Assembly (NCBI GenBank): GCA_030248225.1
Contig: JASANE010025085.1
Coordinates: forward strand, 1-64,000
Direction of reading: 5' to 3'
Length of the DNA: 64,000 bases
From: Trileptium ribeirensis
Taxonomy: Eukaryota > Nematoda > Enoplea > Enoplida > Thoracostomopsidae
Made by a program: the position numbers and the translations under genes. Every line of letters begins with the position of its first letter. Position 1 is the stretch's first letter. Positions 23,046 through 33,454 of this stretch are shown piece after piece. The notes beneath the pieces are model-generated. The model did no database searches, was not told the origin of the DNA, and saw nothing but the letters and a program-made list of their open reading frames with translations.

Positions 23046-23868
23046 ATACCTGCAAGATGCAACAGATTTGACGTAGTATCCCTGGGTCAATTGGTATTTG
23101 AGCCCATAGTTGAGCCCGACGCCATATATAGTCATCCGTGATATTACCACTTCTAACGATATATTAATAAATTTGCGGCTCAAAATAAGTTCATATGGGT
23201 TTTCGTGGGTGCTGTTTTCAAATCGTCACTGTATTTAGGCGTATCTCATCTTGTAGAGGTAGTTATATCAATGAGTGAGACAAGGCGAGTGTTCCGAAAG
23301 GGACGAGTGTCATGCGGTCTGTAGCAAGTTCTGTCTGTTTTCTGTGCCACTGTGCTTTTTATTCTTATATACATAGATTACATACATATGTTGTTCACGA
23401 TTCGTAAGCAGCTCTGAGGTAGAGTTAACCCTCTTAGGGTGCGTATTAGATATCTGACTACCAGTGTTGCTGCATCTATGCCTTATTGAACAGCAGATTA
23501 ATAAATATTTTTTTGGTGAATTACATCTTTGGTTCGTATCAGGAATATATTTTTAATGGCTTGTTTCACTGTATGTTAACGTTACAGTTTCTCATTTCTC
23601 TGAATTCATACACTTGGCATGTCGCCAAGATCCTAGTTTTATTAGGCGCGACAGTCATACTGTGCGGAGCACCCTATGGAACAGTTTCTCATGTGAGACC
23701 AACGAATGCATAATTGATTGATTGATTGACACTCGGTATAGTAAAAAAGTCACTTTGTTTCCATTTTTATTCATAATATCCGTTCTTCGACTTTCGTGAT
23801 TCTAATATAAATAGGTTTTTCGTGTTGGCATAATATTCGCTATTTTACAGTAGTAATTGGCCGCTCAC
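23046..23868. other. GRIP intron, nothing recognised
   Basis: No domain found in the short frames. Four copies of TTGA/ATTGATTG occur at 23712-23730. Confidence 0.45.
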
Positions 23869-23993
23869 TTTTCTGCGAGACCACCAGGAGCCAGCTGTGA
23901 AATAAATATTGGATCGTATCGATCTTCAGTCCCGGCAATAGTAATACCAAGGGGTCCGCCTTTTCGGTTGAGCTCTACGCTGTATACGACGCT
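23869..23993 (-). CDS. Grip: GRIP orthologue exon: PDZ6 first half
   Basis: The acceptor CCTTTTTCAG (23996-23994) and donor GAAAA|GTGAGC bound 125 bp entering in phase 0 and leaving in phase 2. It encodes [20 protein letters not shown], with the carboxylate-binding loop PLGI, and ends [13 protein letters not shown]. This matches the first half of GRIP PDZ6, whose animal orthologues share the [13 protein letters not shown] pattern. It joins in frame to the next exon at [11 protein letters not shown]. Confidence 0.95.
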
Positions 23994-24302
23994 CTGAAAA
24001 AGGAGACATGATTTACCCCCATTACCATAAATTCGCAACCTCAGATTTTGTTAGTGAATAAATTTTTTTATAAATCCTGACGTATTTAGACTTTTCTTTA
24101 AACTTGTGTTATTACATACGGTGTGTTTCTTGTGTCGTGTTTGGATTACTTGTTTATATCTTCGAAAAGCCAACACAGGAATGAATCCACTGATGAATTG
24201 TTTTCGTATGAAAAAAGATAACTCTCTATACACAAAATAGTGTGCTCATTCAAGACTGTAAGAACTAAGTACTTCAAACGGGATGAGGTACGGTGACATT
24301 AA

Positions 24303-24355
24303 GGGTGCGTTCACTCGTTTAAACTTTTTGCTCAAATTTTGATCAAAATCATTTC
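24303..24355. mobile_element. Half of a GTTCAC-type MITE (family C fragment)
   Basis: GGTGCGTTCACTCGTTTAAA followed by TTTTTGCTCAAATTTTGATCA matches one end of the elements at 54218 and 57460. The other half is missing. Confidence 0.6.
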
Positions 24356-24423
24356 GAATTATTTTAGTATTCACGCGCCTGCCAGTCTTAACGAATTAGC
24401 CCTTGAGTAGTACGATCTTCGTC

Positions 24424-24523
24424 ATGTCTAGAGTAATATATTAAAATATTTAGGAAAACTTATCAACACTTATTGAAACATATGTGGAATAGGTTTACTA
24501 AAGAATGATTCTATGGAGTACTA
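24424..24523. repeat. 149-bp satellite, left part split by mariner
   Basis: A partial unit (ATATTAAAATATTTAGGAAA, ACATATGTGGAATAGGTTTA, TGGAGTACTA) matches the units at 25824-26417. The mariner lies inside its TA. Confidence 0.85.
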
Positions 24524-25823
24524 CAGGGTGTTTCAGAAGTAACTACCCACACTTTGTCAATCAATATGTTCTAGCGTAATATTTCGCAATGGTTGTTTAT
24601 CGCTGTTTTTAATATTCCAGGTTATTATAAATATATACTGTTTATACCATGGATTCCCCACGACGATCTCTGCCTGAAAAAATCTGTGTTGTAAAACTTT
24701 ACTATAAATAATGAAATTATGCCGACGTCTCACGCCAGTGGAAAAATCATTTCGCCTCTATACCTCCTACTCGCAAGACGATGGCTGATATTATTTCCCG
24801 ATTCGAGGACACTGGCAGTGTAGCGGAACGGCTGAGGCCGGGTCGTCCAAAGTCTGCCACAAGTAGGGACCAGAAAGCTGCATTAAGCGCTGCGGTATCC
24901 AGGAGCCCCCAGAAGTCAACTCGAAGGGCTTCCCTCCAGCTGGGTATTCCTCATACTTCCGTTTGGCGCCTTTACAAGGAGCTTAACTTCAAGCCTTTTC
25001 TACCCCATCTTATCCATGGACTCTCTGATGATGATTTCGATCGCAGAGTCCAGTTTTGTGAGACATTTATGGACATGGTGGAAAGCAGTGCGTTGGACCT
25101 TGATCGCATTTTGTGGACCGACGAGGCGGTTTTCAAGCTCAATGGTCATGTTAATCGCCATAATTGTGTTTATTGGTCTGAAGACAATCCACATGTCACG
25201 ATTAACAAAGAGGTCAACGCCCCTGGAGTCTGTGTCTGGGCCGGAATTTGTTCACAAAGCATCGTTGGTCCATTATTTTTTTGACGGAAATGTCAATAAA
25301 ACCAGCTATTTGGAACTTTTATCTGTGAATGTCTACCCGCAAATCGCAACCGAGGACCTTGTTTTCATGCATGACGGAGTTCCAGCTCACTACACTACCG
25401 AAGTCCGCGCTTGGCTGGACGAAAGGTTCCCGAATCGATGGATCGGTCGCAGAGGTGCCATCGAGTGGCCTGCTAGGTCACCAGATTTAACTCCGCCTGA
25501 CTTCTTTCTTTAGGGTGTTCTGAACGAAGATATTTATGGAAGTAGGGCGAAGGACCCTCAAGAATTGATGGACAGAATAAAATCAGCGTTTTCTAAAATT
25601 CCAGTGGACTTATGCGCCAAAGTTTGCCGATCTGTACCATCCCGACTGGAGAAATGCATTCAGCTTGGCGGTGCACAGACGGAGCTGTTCTGAGATCTCT
25701 CTTCGTAATGTAAGTGAACTTTTAATACTTGTCTATAAATATACAAAAAACTGGCGAGCTACCTCTGCCCAGTCAACCGATAGTTAGCATCAAACAGTGG
25801 GTAGTTACTTCTGAAACACCGTG
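24524..25823 (+). mobile_element. Mariner element, DD41D type, 1,300 bp
   Basis: The ends CAGGGTGTTTCAGAAGTAAC and GTTACTTCTGAAACACCGTG are inverted repeats that continue to CTACCCAC (28 bp, one mismatch), flanked by TA on each side. A transposase frame fills the interior. Counting residues between the second and third catalytic aspartates gives 41, the spacing of the rosa-like DD41D mariners known from flies and other insects. The element is inactive. Confidence 0.9.
24649..25693 (+). pseudogene. Mariner transposase, broken
   Basis: From ATG at 24649 the frame meets TAA and TGA at 24709-24714, is then open through a helix-turn-helix region (GSVAERLRPGRPKS) and the first catalytic motif WTDEAVF, and shifts frame in a T-run near 25273-25282. 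The next frame carries the second motif FMHDGVPAH and the third SPDLTPPDFF, with TAG at 25511 replacing the codon after FFL, and ends near 25693 (TELF then TGA). These are three independent lesions. I describe the copy as it is and do not repair it. Confidence 0.88.
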
Positions 25824-26417
25824 TATGAATTGACTGTCATGTCATGTAAGCTAAGAGCACTATAAATATCCTCGTGTCTCGAGTAACATATTAAAATATT
25901 TAGGAAAAGATGTCAACACTTATTGAAACATATGTCGAATGGGTTTACCAAAGAACGAATTCCATGGAGTACTAGGAATTGACTTTCGTGTCATGTAAGC
26001 TAAGAGCACTATAAATATCCACATGTCTCGGGTAACATATTAAAATATTTAGGAAAACATATCAACACTGATTGAAACATATGTCGAATGGGTTTACTAA
26101 AGAACGAATTCCATGGAGTACTATTGATTGACTTTCGTGTCATGTAAGCTAAGAGCACTATAAATATCCTCATGTCTCGAGTAACATATCAAAATATTTA
26201 GGAAAACATATCAACACTGATTGAAACATATGTCGAATGGGTTTACTAAAGAACAAATTCCATGGAGTACTATGAATTGACTTTCGTGTCATGTAAGCTA
26301 AGAGAACTATAAATATCCTCGTGTCTCGAGTAACATATTAAAATATTTAGGAAAACATATCAACACTTATAGAAACATATGTCGAATAGGTTTACTAAAG
26401 AACGAATTCCATGGAGG
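25824..26417. repeat. 149-bp satellite, about four units
   Basis: TCATGTAAGCTAAGAGCACT recurs at 25842, 25991, 26140 and 26289, an exact period of 149 bp. Units carry GTAACATATTAAAATATTTA and CCATGGAGTACTA. The uninterrupted TACTATGAATTGAC in a later unit is the empty site for the mariner. Confidence 0.95.
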
Positions 26418-26603
26418 ACTTGAGTGAAATGTAATATCTCAATAGTTCGTAGTTATGTCAAGGCACTGGTACCGTGCAAATAGTCACAAGTTTTCCAGCG
26501 GTAATTCAAATAAATTAAGCAATAGTATGATATGTAATAGTTTTACAGAACACAATATTGACCAGTGTCAAAAACACTATGGGTACAACAGCAACTAACT
26601 AAC

Positions 26604-26772
26604 CTGAGGACCTGAATCGACTTCATCTCGGGACAATTGGCTTTTGCGAACCCTTAATTTTACAATATCTGTTGATCTTTGTAGGAGTCGTGCTGCTTCG
26701 TCTACTGTACAAGTATCTAAAGGGATATTGTCGATCGAGACCAGTTGGTCACCTGGATTAATTGATCCACAT
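26604..26772 (-). CDS. Grip: GRIP orthologue exon: PDZ5 second half
   Basis: The acceptor TCTTTTAG (26774-26773) and donor CCTCAG|GTTAGT bound 169 bp. It enters in phase 2, completing R of SVAHR, and reads CGSINPGDQLVSIDNIPLD, then VDEAARLLQRSTDIVKLRVR. That is the second half of GRIP PDZ5 with its alpha-B helix. A short linker ends DSGPQ in phase 0, joining PDZ6 directly. PDZ4-5 of mammalian GRIP1 pack as a tandem needed for AMPA-receptor tail binding. The close PDZ4/PDZ5/PDZ6 spacing is kept here. Confidence 0.95.
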
Positions 26773-26911
26773 CTAAAAGAAAATAAGTTAAAAATATAAA
26801 CGCGCTATATAGATTACATACAGTGTTTACTGTTTTATTAACGCTTAGTAAAAAATTTTCTGTGTAGTAGATTTGAGATAAATTATTACACACATAATTT
26901 TAAATATAAGT

Positions 26912-27364
26912 TTGCTAATGATAAATGACGTAAAATTCTTTAAGAGTGATGCAACTCTTTTTATTTCAAGTTCAATCGTTTGTGTAAATAAAGAACAAAT
27001 TAAAACTAAACTTGCGATCGCACTTTCGGATTTTGAGCCCAAAATTTGGCGGTTAAAATTAGGTGTTGAACAGAGTGTTGCTCAAAATCTGAAACATTTA
27101 GTTTTTTCCGAGAAATTTAAGGAAACATTTGCAGTTTTTACGCCACTCAGTATAAGTAGCACAAAAGCTAGAATATGCGCGAAATATGTTAAACCAAAAT
27201 TTTTAATGATCTTGCAAAATTTCGGATCATCATCGGATTCAGAATTTATCCAGCGAAATTCCCTATTATTTTCAATTTGTCACACCACTAGGCCAGCTAC
27301 AGCAATCTCCCAAATTCTAGGTGTTCGCACATCAATGGAGCTCATGTATGATGCAGGAAAGTGA
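26912..27364 (+). CDS. Hypothetical open frame, 150 codons
   Basis: An uninterrupted frame of 150 codons on the strand opposite GRIP, within a GRIP intron. Such length is unusual in AT-rich DNA. I recognise no domain, signal peptide or membrane segment. The codon use does not look clearly coding and there is no promoter evidence. It may be a decayed insertion or chance. Confidence 0.2.
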   Translation: MLMINDVKFFKSDATLFISSSIVCVNKEQIKTKLAIALSDFEPKIWRLKLGVEQSVAQNLKHLVFSEKFKETFAVFTPLSISSTKARICAKYVKPKFLMILQNFGSSSDSEFIQRNSLLFSICHTTRPATAISQILGVRTSMELMYDAGK

Positions 27365-27912
27365 AAAGCTATTGCAGATGGGCTACATAACCGAGGACAT
27401 AGATACCAAAATGTGTACACTGTTCCACTGAGGAGGCGGTTTGCACCATCATTGCCTATAATACTGTTCTATTGTGGCCTTGGACATTGCTGTCTACACT
27501 TTTCTATTGGACGCCCCTGGATACCAATACTGTCACTACTGTTCCATGAAAGTGGAGGGGGGGTTAGAATCGTTGCTGCGGCCCTGCACGTATCCGAAAG
27601 TGAACGTCGAGCAAAGCTCGAATACGATAATTGTCGCTTTCATTATTTACCCTTCCCTTATATACCTAGAATTTCTGGATCATGTAAAGGATTCCGCTTT
27701 CGAATAATCGTATAACGTTTTGTCTCTGTAAGACTAAGGCTAAGCATTAAGCATAAGCCTAAGTGTTACACTAAGACAAAGCCCAGGGTTAGACTGCGCT
27801 TACAATTAAACTGTAAGTTTTGCCCTATGGTACTCATAACAAGTTACCCCATCTCCACTGGTATGGCGGATTTGACATGATCCGCATTTTTGAGATAGTT
27901 AAAATTCAACAC
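27365..27912. other. GRIP intron, CTAAG-rich patch
   Basis: The patch 27733-27790 is rich in CTAAG/CTTAG units like those inside the family A MITEs, but clear termini are missing. The two overlapping frames at 27413-27715 show no domain. Confidence 0.4.
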
Positions 27913-28248
27913 CAACAAAAACGCATAAACCGAGATTTTAGCCAATTCGAAAATTCAACTCATCAATAGTACAATCCTTACACAACACAACAATTTGAGA
28001 CAACACAATTTAGCAACACATAGACATTTCTTTTACCTGTGAGCAACACTTCCAGTTCGGACATCTGCCACAATTACAGCCAACAAAAACGCATAAACCG
28101 AAATTTTAGCCAATTCGAAAATTCAACTCATCAATAGTACAATCCTTACACAACACAACAATTTGAGACAACACAATTTAGCAACACATAGACATTTCTT
28201 TTACCTGTGAGCAACACTTCCAGTTCGGACATCTGCCACAATTACAGG
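27913..28248. repeat. 168-bp tandem duplication copying a PDZ5 exon end
   Basis: Two almost identical units (27913-28080 and 28081-28248) start CAACAAAAACGCATAAACCG. Each includes the final 43-44 bases of the PDZ5 exon and its splice donor CACAG|GTAAAAG. The true exon is the right-hand copy. The left copy (28037-28079) is a donor-bearing exon fragment lying in the intron. Confidence 0.95.
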
Positions 28249-28364
28249 CTCGCCTTTTTGTGCTGAAGCTCCTGTTCGGCCTGATGAACTGATAACAATG
28301 CCTAGATTTTGACAGCGTTTTGCCAGTTTAACCGTAAACACACCACTGTTGGGAAGAACTGTTT
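28205..28364 (-). CDS. Grip: GRIP orthologue exon: PDZ5 first half
   Basis: The acceptor TTTTTTACAG (28367-28365) and donor CACAG|GTAAAA bound 160 bp, phase 1 in and phase 2 out. It encodes TVLPNSGVFTVKLAKRCQN, with the binding loop NLGIVISS, and ends IVADVRTGSVAHR across the junction. This pattern (VPxSGxF.VKL.K, then ISD/ADV..GSVAHR) is diagnostic of GRIP PDZ5. The last part of the exon has been duplicated into the following intron. Confidence 0.95.
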
Positions 28365-28367
28365 CTG

Positions 28368-29383
28368 TAAAAAAAGAATAAAAAATATTACAGCCGGGTC
28401 TCAGTTGTGATTTCAAAATAAACCTGTGAAGGGTAATATTAGCACATCATGTTGCGATAGGTCCAAAGACCCAGATACGCGTCGGTCTACTGTTTCACAT
28501 GTTGTACATACCGTAATAAGTATTTGAATTTCAAAATTTGTTAAAAATTCGGAAACTTAATTAAAATTAAGCATATAATTAATTTTTGGCCAGAATTCAA
28601 AATAATATTATAACAGTTAAAATTCATAATTCAAGTACTAATAAAGGGATATAAAAACGGTGGCACTGTAAGAACGATGCCTCTATGGGTTTGTATCTGT
28701 TGTCTATATTTGAAATAAATTATAAATATATTTATTATGAATATAGAGTATTATTAATATTCTATTTTTTTATGAAATACAAATTTGATTACATTTTTCC
28801 ATTTTTTTGCGCTGCGAAACAACGAGCCAGGTTATGAGTCGCTCATATTTATGAAAAGTTATCCTAATTTTAACTCAAACTGAGTACTATTTGGCTCGAA
28901 GTTAAGAAGCTAGATGTTTCTAGAAGTTTTATTTTTTCGTCAGCCATTTCATGTGGATTTTTGTGCAGTGTTATCTTTTGTTCGGAGTTTTTAGTACGAC
29001 ATCTGAATTGATTGCAATTCAATAATAAAATATATTTGCCACATATAATAAATCAGTAAGTAAGAAATTTCGATGCTCCATTATTCGAAACAAGTAAAAT
29101 TTATGTATTAAATTTTAAATCCACTAGAATGCGCTTATAGTCAAAATAATTTGGACGAAACTAAAAATCTCTATGAAGACATTTATACTGTATCTTCATT
29201 TATGTTATAGTATAGAAAATTTGAACAGTACCAAAGCAACATTTTTTGTTATAGCATCATTCACTATAAGCACATACACTACAAAGATAAGCACGCAAGA
29301 AGTAAACTTCGATAACGTCGACCACATATTGCTTACTCAATTTTACCAGAAATGATAATGATTGATTAATAATTGTTTATTTA
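28368..29383. other. GRIP intron, nothing recognised
   Basis: AT-rich intron sequence with no terminal repeats or coding signal. Confidence 0.5.
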
Positions 29384-29386
29384 AAA

Positions 29387-29433
<47 letters not shown>

Positions 29434-29435
29434 AA
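29384..29435. repeat. (AAAT)n microsatellite
   Basis: About thirteen uninterrupted AAAT units. Confidence 0.97.
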
Positions 29436-29675
29436 TCTTGATTTATTTTTATTTTGTCCAAAAAATATTGACACATTATTCCAGTTTAATTTAAGGCATC
29501 ATTTTTTTACAATGATTTGAAACAAATCGGTTTAATTTTATATATATATGATAAAGCGCATACAGAAATGTAAGTTTCCAAACCAAAATAATATTGTTTT
29601 GCAATTAGATAAAAATATGTGGCTGCGTTTAAAAAAGCAACAGTCTTTAGAACAAAATCTTGTGCAAACTTATAT

Positions 29676-30895
29676 CGCCTACATTTATTGTTTTGTTCCT
29701 GTACCTTCTTCATCAAAGTTGTGTCCAAATATTGACAAAGAAACACATTTGGCACACATTCGTTATCATTTCAAGTTAGCAATGACATGATCGAAAAAAT
29801 GGGAGCGGCTTGGAAATAATAGTGATCTAATTTGCACTGAGATATCCTGCCACCCTTGCATAGCAAATAAAACGTATCAAAATTCTATCGCCTACATTTA
29901 TTGTTTTGTTCCTGTACCTTCTTCATCAAAGTTGTGTCCAAATATTGACAAAGAAACACATTCGTTATCATTTCAAGTTAGGAATGACATGATCGAAAAA
30001 ATGGGAGCGGCTTGTAAATAATAGTGATCTAATTCGCACTGAGATAGACTGCCACCCTTTCATAGCAAATAAAACGTATCAAAATTCTATCGCCTACATT
30101 TATTGTTTTGTTCCTGTACCTTCTTCATCAAAGCTGTGTCCAAATATTGACAAAGAACACATTCGTTATCATTTCAAGTTAGCAATGACATGATCGAAAA
30201 AATGGGAGCGGCTTGGAAATAAAAGTGATCTAATTCGCACTGAGATAGACTGCCACCCTTTCATAGCAAATAAAACGTATATATCAAAATTCTATCGCCT
30301 ACATTTATTGTTTTGTTCCTGTACCTTCTTCATCAAAGTTGTGTCCAAATATTGACAAAGAAACACATTCGTTATCATTTCAAGTTAGGAATGACATGAT
30401 CGAAAAAATGGGAGCGGCTTGTAAATAATAGTGATCTAATTCGCACTGAAATAGACTTCCGCCCTTTCATAGCAAATAAAACGTATCAAAATTCTATCGC
30501 CTACATTTATTGTTTTGTTCCTGTACCTTCTTCATCAAAGCTGTGTCCAAATATTGACAAAGAAACACATTCGTTATAATTTCAAGTTAGCAATGACATG
30601 ATCGAAAAAATGGGAGCGGCTTGGAAATAAAAGTGATCTAATTCGCACTGAGATAGACTGCCACCCTTTCATAGCAAATAAAACGTATATATCAAAATTC
30701 TATCGCCTACATTTATTGTTTTGTTCCTGTACCTTCTTCATCAAAGTTGGTCCAAATATTGACAAAGAAACACATTCGTTATCATTTCAAGTTAGCAATG
30801 ACATGATCGAAAAAATGGGAGCGGCTTGGAAATAATAATGATCTAATTCGCACTGAGATAGACTGACACCCTTTCAAAGCAAATAAAACGTATAA
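29676..30895. repeat. Satellite of about 202-213 bp, six units
   Basis: CGCCTACATTTATTGTTTTG recurs at 29676, 29889, 30091, 30296, 30498 and 30704. Units include ATGGGAGCGGCTTGGAAATA and GCACTGAGATAGACTGCC. Odd and even units differ in small features (AAGTTGTG versus AAGCTGTG, with or without an extra ATAT), giving a two-unit higher-order repeat in the middle of the array. It lies in the GRIP intron between PDZ4 and PDZ5. Confidence 0.95.
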
Positions 30896-31014
30896 AAATT
30901 TGAACCTATTACTTGAAGACATTGTACTAGACTCACATATGTTGTAGTGATAGTTGCTACTGGTAGCTTCGTCAACGTCAATATTAAGTTAAAGAACTGA
31001 TAATACGTAAATAG

Positions 31015-31265
31015 AACCTCGGATAGCCAAATTTCAAAAAATGTGACCTTTGACCACTTTGGGGCCCGGAAGATTTGGTCGTTGGTTTTAGCGTCTAATG
31101 AAATGGCACAAATGGACTGAATTTGTGATCGAATAAAAAAATTGTGAATATCTATCCATCCAATGATGAGTTGTCATGTCCACAGATGGACAAAATAAGA
31201 AATTTTTACGGTTTTTGCCGCTAGCAAAGTTATTGATGGAAACCCCGCTCGCTTCATAAGCTCCG
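31015..31265. repeat. Dispersed repeat D, copy 1
   Basis: This region (GGATAGCCAAATTTCAAAAA, then GTCTAATGAAATGGCACAAA) matches 55268-55560 in the same orientation at moderate identity. Both end near a GCTCGCTTC motif. The element type is unknown. Confidence 0.8.
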
Positions 31266-32100
31266 CTTCAAATATATCTAATTAACGTTTTGAAGTATCG
31301 AAACGCACCTTTAGGATCCAACCTATAGGGGAAAAGAGTGTAACTCCTCCGTCATGGGCGCCTATGTGTCTATGTCAAATTACACATATATAACGGTATT
31401 AAATTCAGTTTATTAGAGGAACGAAATTTTGTACACTCTGTTAGACAAAACTATTTAATGTCACGTTACTTGAACGGAACCTATGTTTGAACAGACGTAA
31501 GCGGAGATTTAGGCACATTTGTTTGCGCATTTATTGGTCTAATTCGTTCTGTTTGGGACAACCATATCCGTATTTTGTATCGACATTTGTCTACTATATC
31601 TTAGTCGATCAAATATGCCAATGTGATATCTAATATAACATATCTACATGAAAATTTGTTCATTAACTACTCATTTCAACAAGTTCTCATAAATACAGAA
31701 AAGTACGGGGCTATTTAAAACGTTAATGAAAATCAATCCAAGTTCGCTGACAGTACACAAATTCTGACTGCGGCGAAAGCGCTAAAGCTTAAAATTTATA
31801 TAGCACTTTACCAATAACTTTTTTTCTAAGTGTAACATTCCTGTTTTGCTTCAAACTTGTACCAAACTGCTTAATTTATAACAGTGTGAATATCATTAAA
31901 GCTGTGTTACGAGAGTTGTGTACAAAAAGCTTTAAAAAATAATGTAGCAAATTGTGTATAATGTGCCGTAGAATAATATTATATACATGGAAATCTAAAA
32001 GAAGAATCTAAAAATTCACACTAAATACTTTTTTGTTAATTCACCATTATTGCAGTTTATAGAACTTGGATAGGACCAAACGAACATTTTATTGTAACGT
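31266..32100. other. GRIP intron, nothing recognised
   Basis: AT-rich intron without recognisable structure. Confidence 0.45.
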
Positions 32101-32145
32101 TATTTGCATTATAAGGACAATTATGGTGTCCTTATAATGCAAATA
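32101..32145. other. Perfect 19-bp inverted repeat
   Basis: TATTTGCATTATAAGGACA and TGTCCTTATAATGCAAATA are exact inverted copies around the 7-base loop ATTATGG. It would fold as a strong hairpin in DNA or RNA. Confidence 0.95.
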
Positions 32146-32218
32146 TAATTATAAGAGCATTCTACTGCTGCAGTAAATAATGTAGGAAATTGGTTGTAAT
32201 ATTTTGATATATATGCAT

Positions 32219-32534
32219 GAAAGTGTACAACATCGTTATCTAATCTAATTTACCTATCACATCGAATTCAACCGTCAAAATACGAATGCCCTGTGCAGGT
32301 CGGGGACGATTATTTGCTTCTTCGGTTGAGCCACACCATTCGTTGCTTGCCAGAATTCGATCGCAAAGTATTCGCAAAAGTGTACAGCGTCGTTATCTAA
32401 TCTAATTTACCTATCATATCGAATTCAACGGTCAAAATAAGATTGCCCTGTGCAGGTCGGGGACGATTTTTTGCTTCTTCGGTTGAGCCACACCATTCGT
32501 TGCTTGCCAGAATTCGATCGCAAACTATTCGCAA
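32219..32534 (-). pseudogene. Two tandem copies of the PDZ4 exon 3' part
   Basis: Two units of about 158 bp (from about 32219 and 32377) each repeat the last roughly 110 bases of the PDZ4 exon plus the donor and intron start. Both keep an open frame (DRILASNEWCGSTEEANN, then LTVEFDVI) and a GTAAAT donor, but lack TCAAGT-encoded residues present in the true exon. Shared changes show one copy was made from the other. No acceptor with the right phase precedes them: the only AG in the left-hand neighbour (GCGAATAG) would lead to a stop, so normal exon exchange is unlikely. Confidence 0.9.
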
Positions 32535-32571
32535 AAGTGTATATACAGCGTCGTTATCTAATCTAACTTAC

Positions 32572-32711
32572 CTATCACATCGAATTCAACGGTCAAAATA
32601 AGATTGCCCTGTGCATGTCGGAGACGATTATTTGCTTCTTCGGTTGAGCCACTTGAGGTACACCAGTCGTTTATTGCCAGAATTCGATCGCCAACTTGAA
32701 GGACACCGGAT
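32572..32711 (-). CDS. Grip: GRIP orthologue exon: PDZ4 second half
   Basis: The acceptor ATATTTCAG (32714-32712) and donor GATAG|GTAAGT bound 140 bp, phase 2 in and phase 1 out. It encodes [20 protein letters not shown], then STEEANNRLRHAQGNLILTV and EFDVI. GRIP proteins share the (C)GVLQIGDR.MAIN and EIEFDV signatures at this place in PDZ4. The exon joins PDZ5 at I-E-TVLPNSG without a linker, as in the known PDZ4-5 tandem. Confidence 0.95.
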
Positions 32712-33454
32712 CTGAAATATATATTTAACAATATAATAAATCGATCTCTGCAGCTGTATTAGGACTGCGTTAATTGAAAAAAGTAATAAAAACCAAATAT
32801 GAGCAAAATTTGTAGGCAACGGCTGTGGCTAATGCTGGAATGGATCTAGGAATGTGCGAAATTTTTGTTTGTTGTGATAATCTTAAGAATAGAAGAATAG
32901 ACAAAATGTTAGCTCTAGATATACTGTAATAGGGATAGTACTAACCGTTTGCGTGCACTTCCAATGGTATCCACGCCATGATTACAAAATGTGCTAAATA
33001 ATGTTTGTTTATCAATAACAATAAAAATTAGAAACAGTAGCGGGGCCAGCAATTGTATGTGAGTCTCCCTAATGTATGGTGTGATGGCCTCATATGCCTG
33101 GACATTTTACACCACTTATTATTGTGGCATTTCTACCCTAGAAGCATGCCGACAGTAATGTGGCATTAAAATTATGAAATTTTTTCAGCTTTACGACAAA
33201 TATTAACGTGGGCATGGTAGCGTTGTAAGATGCGTTTGAAAATGGCTACAGATGACATGCATCACTCACAGTTAAAAGTTACCGAATGAAAGAAAATTAC
33301 CAAAATGATTACCGTTATTACAAAATAAATTTTTTATCGTTTTTGTTGCATGACTAAAAATTCTCCGGTCTGGCTGCGATATACAGTATATATATAACAG
33401 ACATATGCGATATACATAACAAATAAAGATATAATATACAAGAAATCAACGTTA

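Noticed and set aside
29676..30895. CRISPR-like array
   Set aside because: Units repeat along their full length with no unique spacers, and the DNA is animal nuclear. The same holds for the other arrays.
32219..32534. Mutually exclusive PDZ4 exons
   Set aside because: The copies lack an acceptor in the right phase. The only nearby AG would put the reading into a frame with an early stop.
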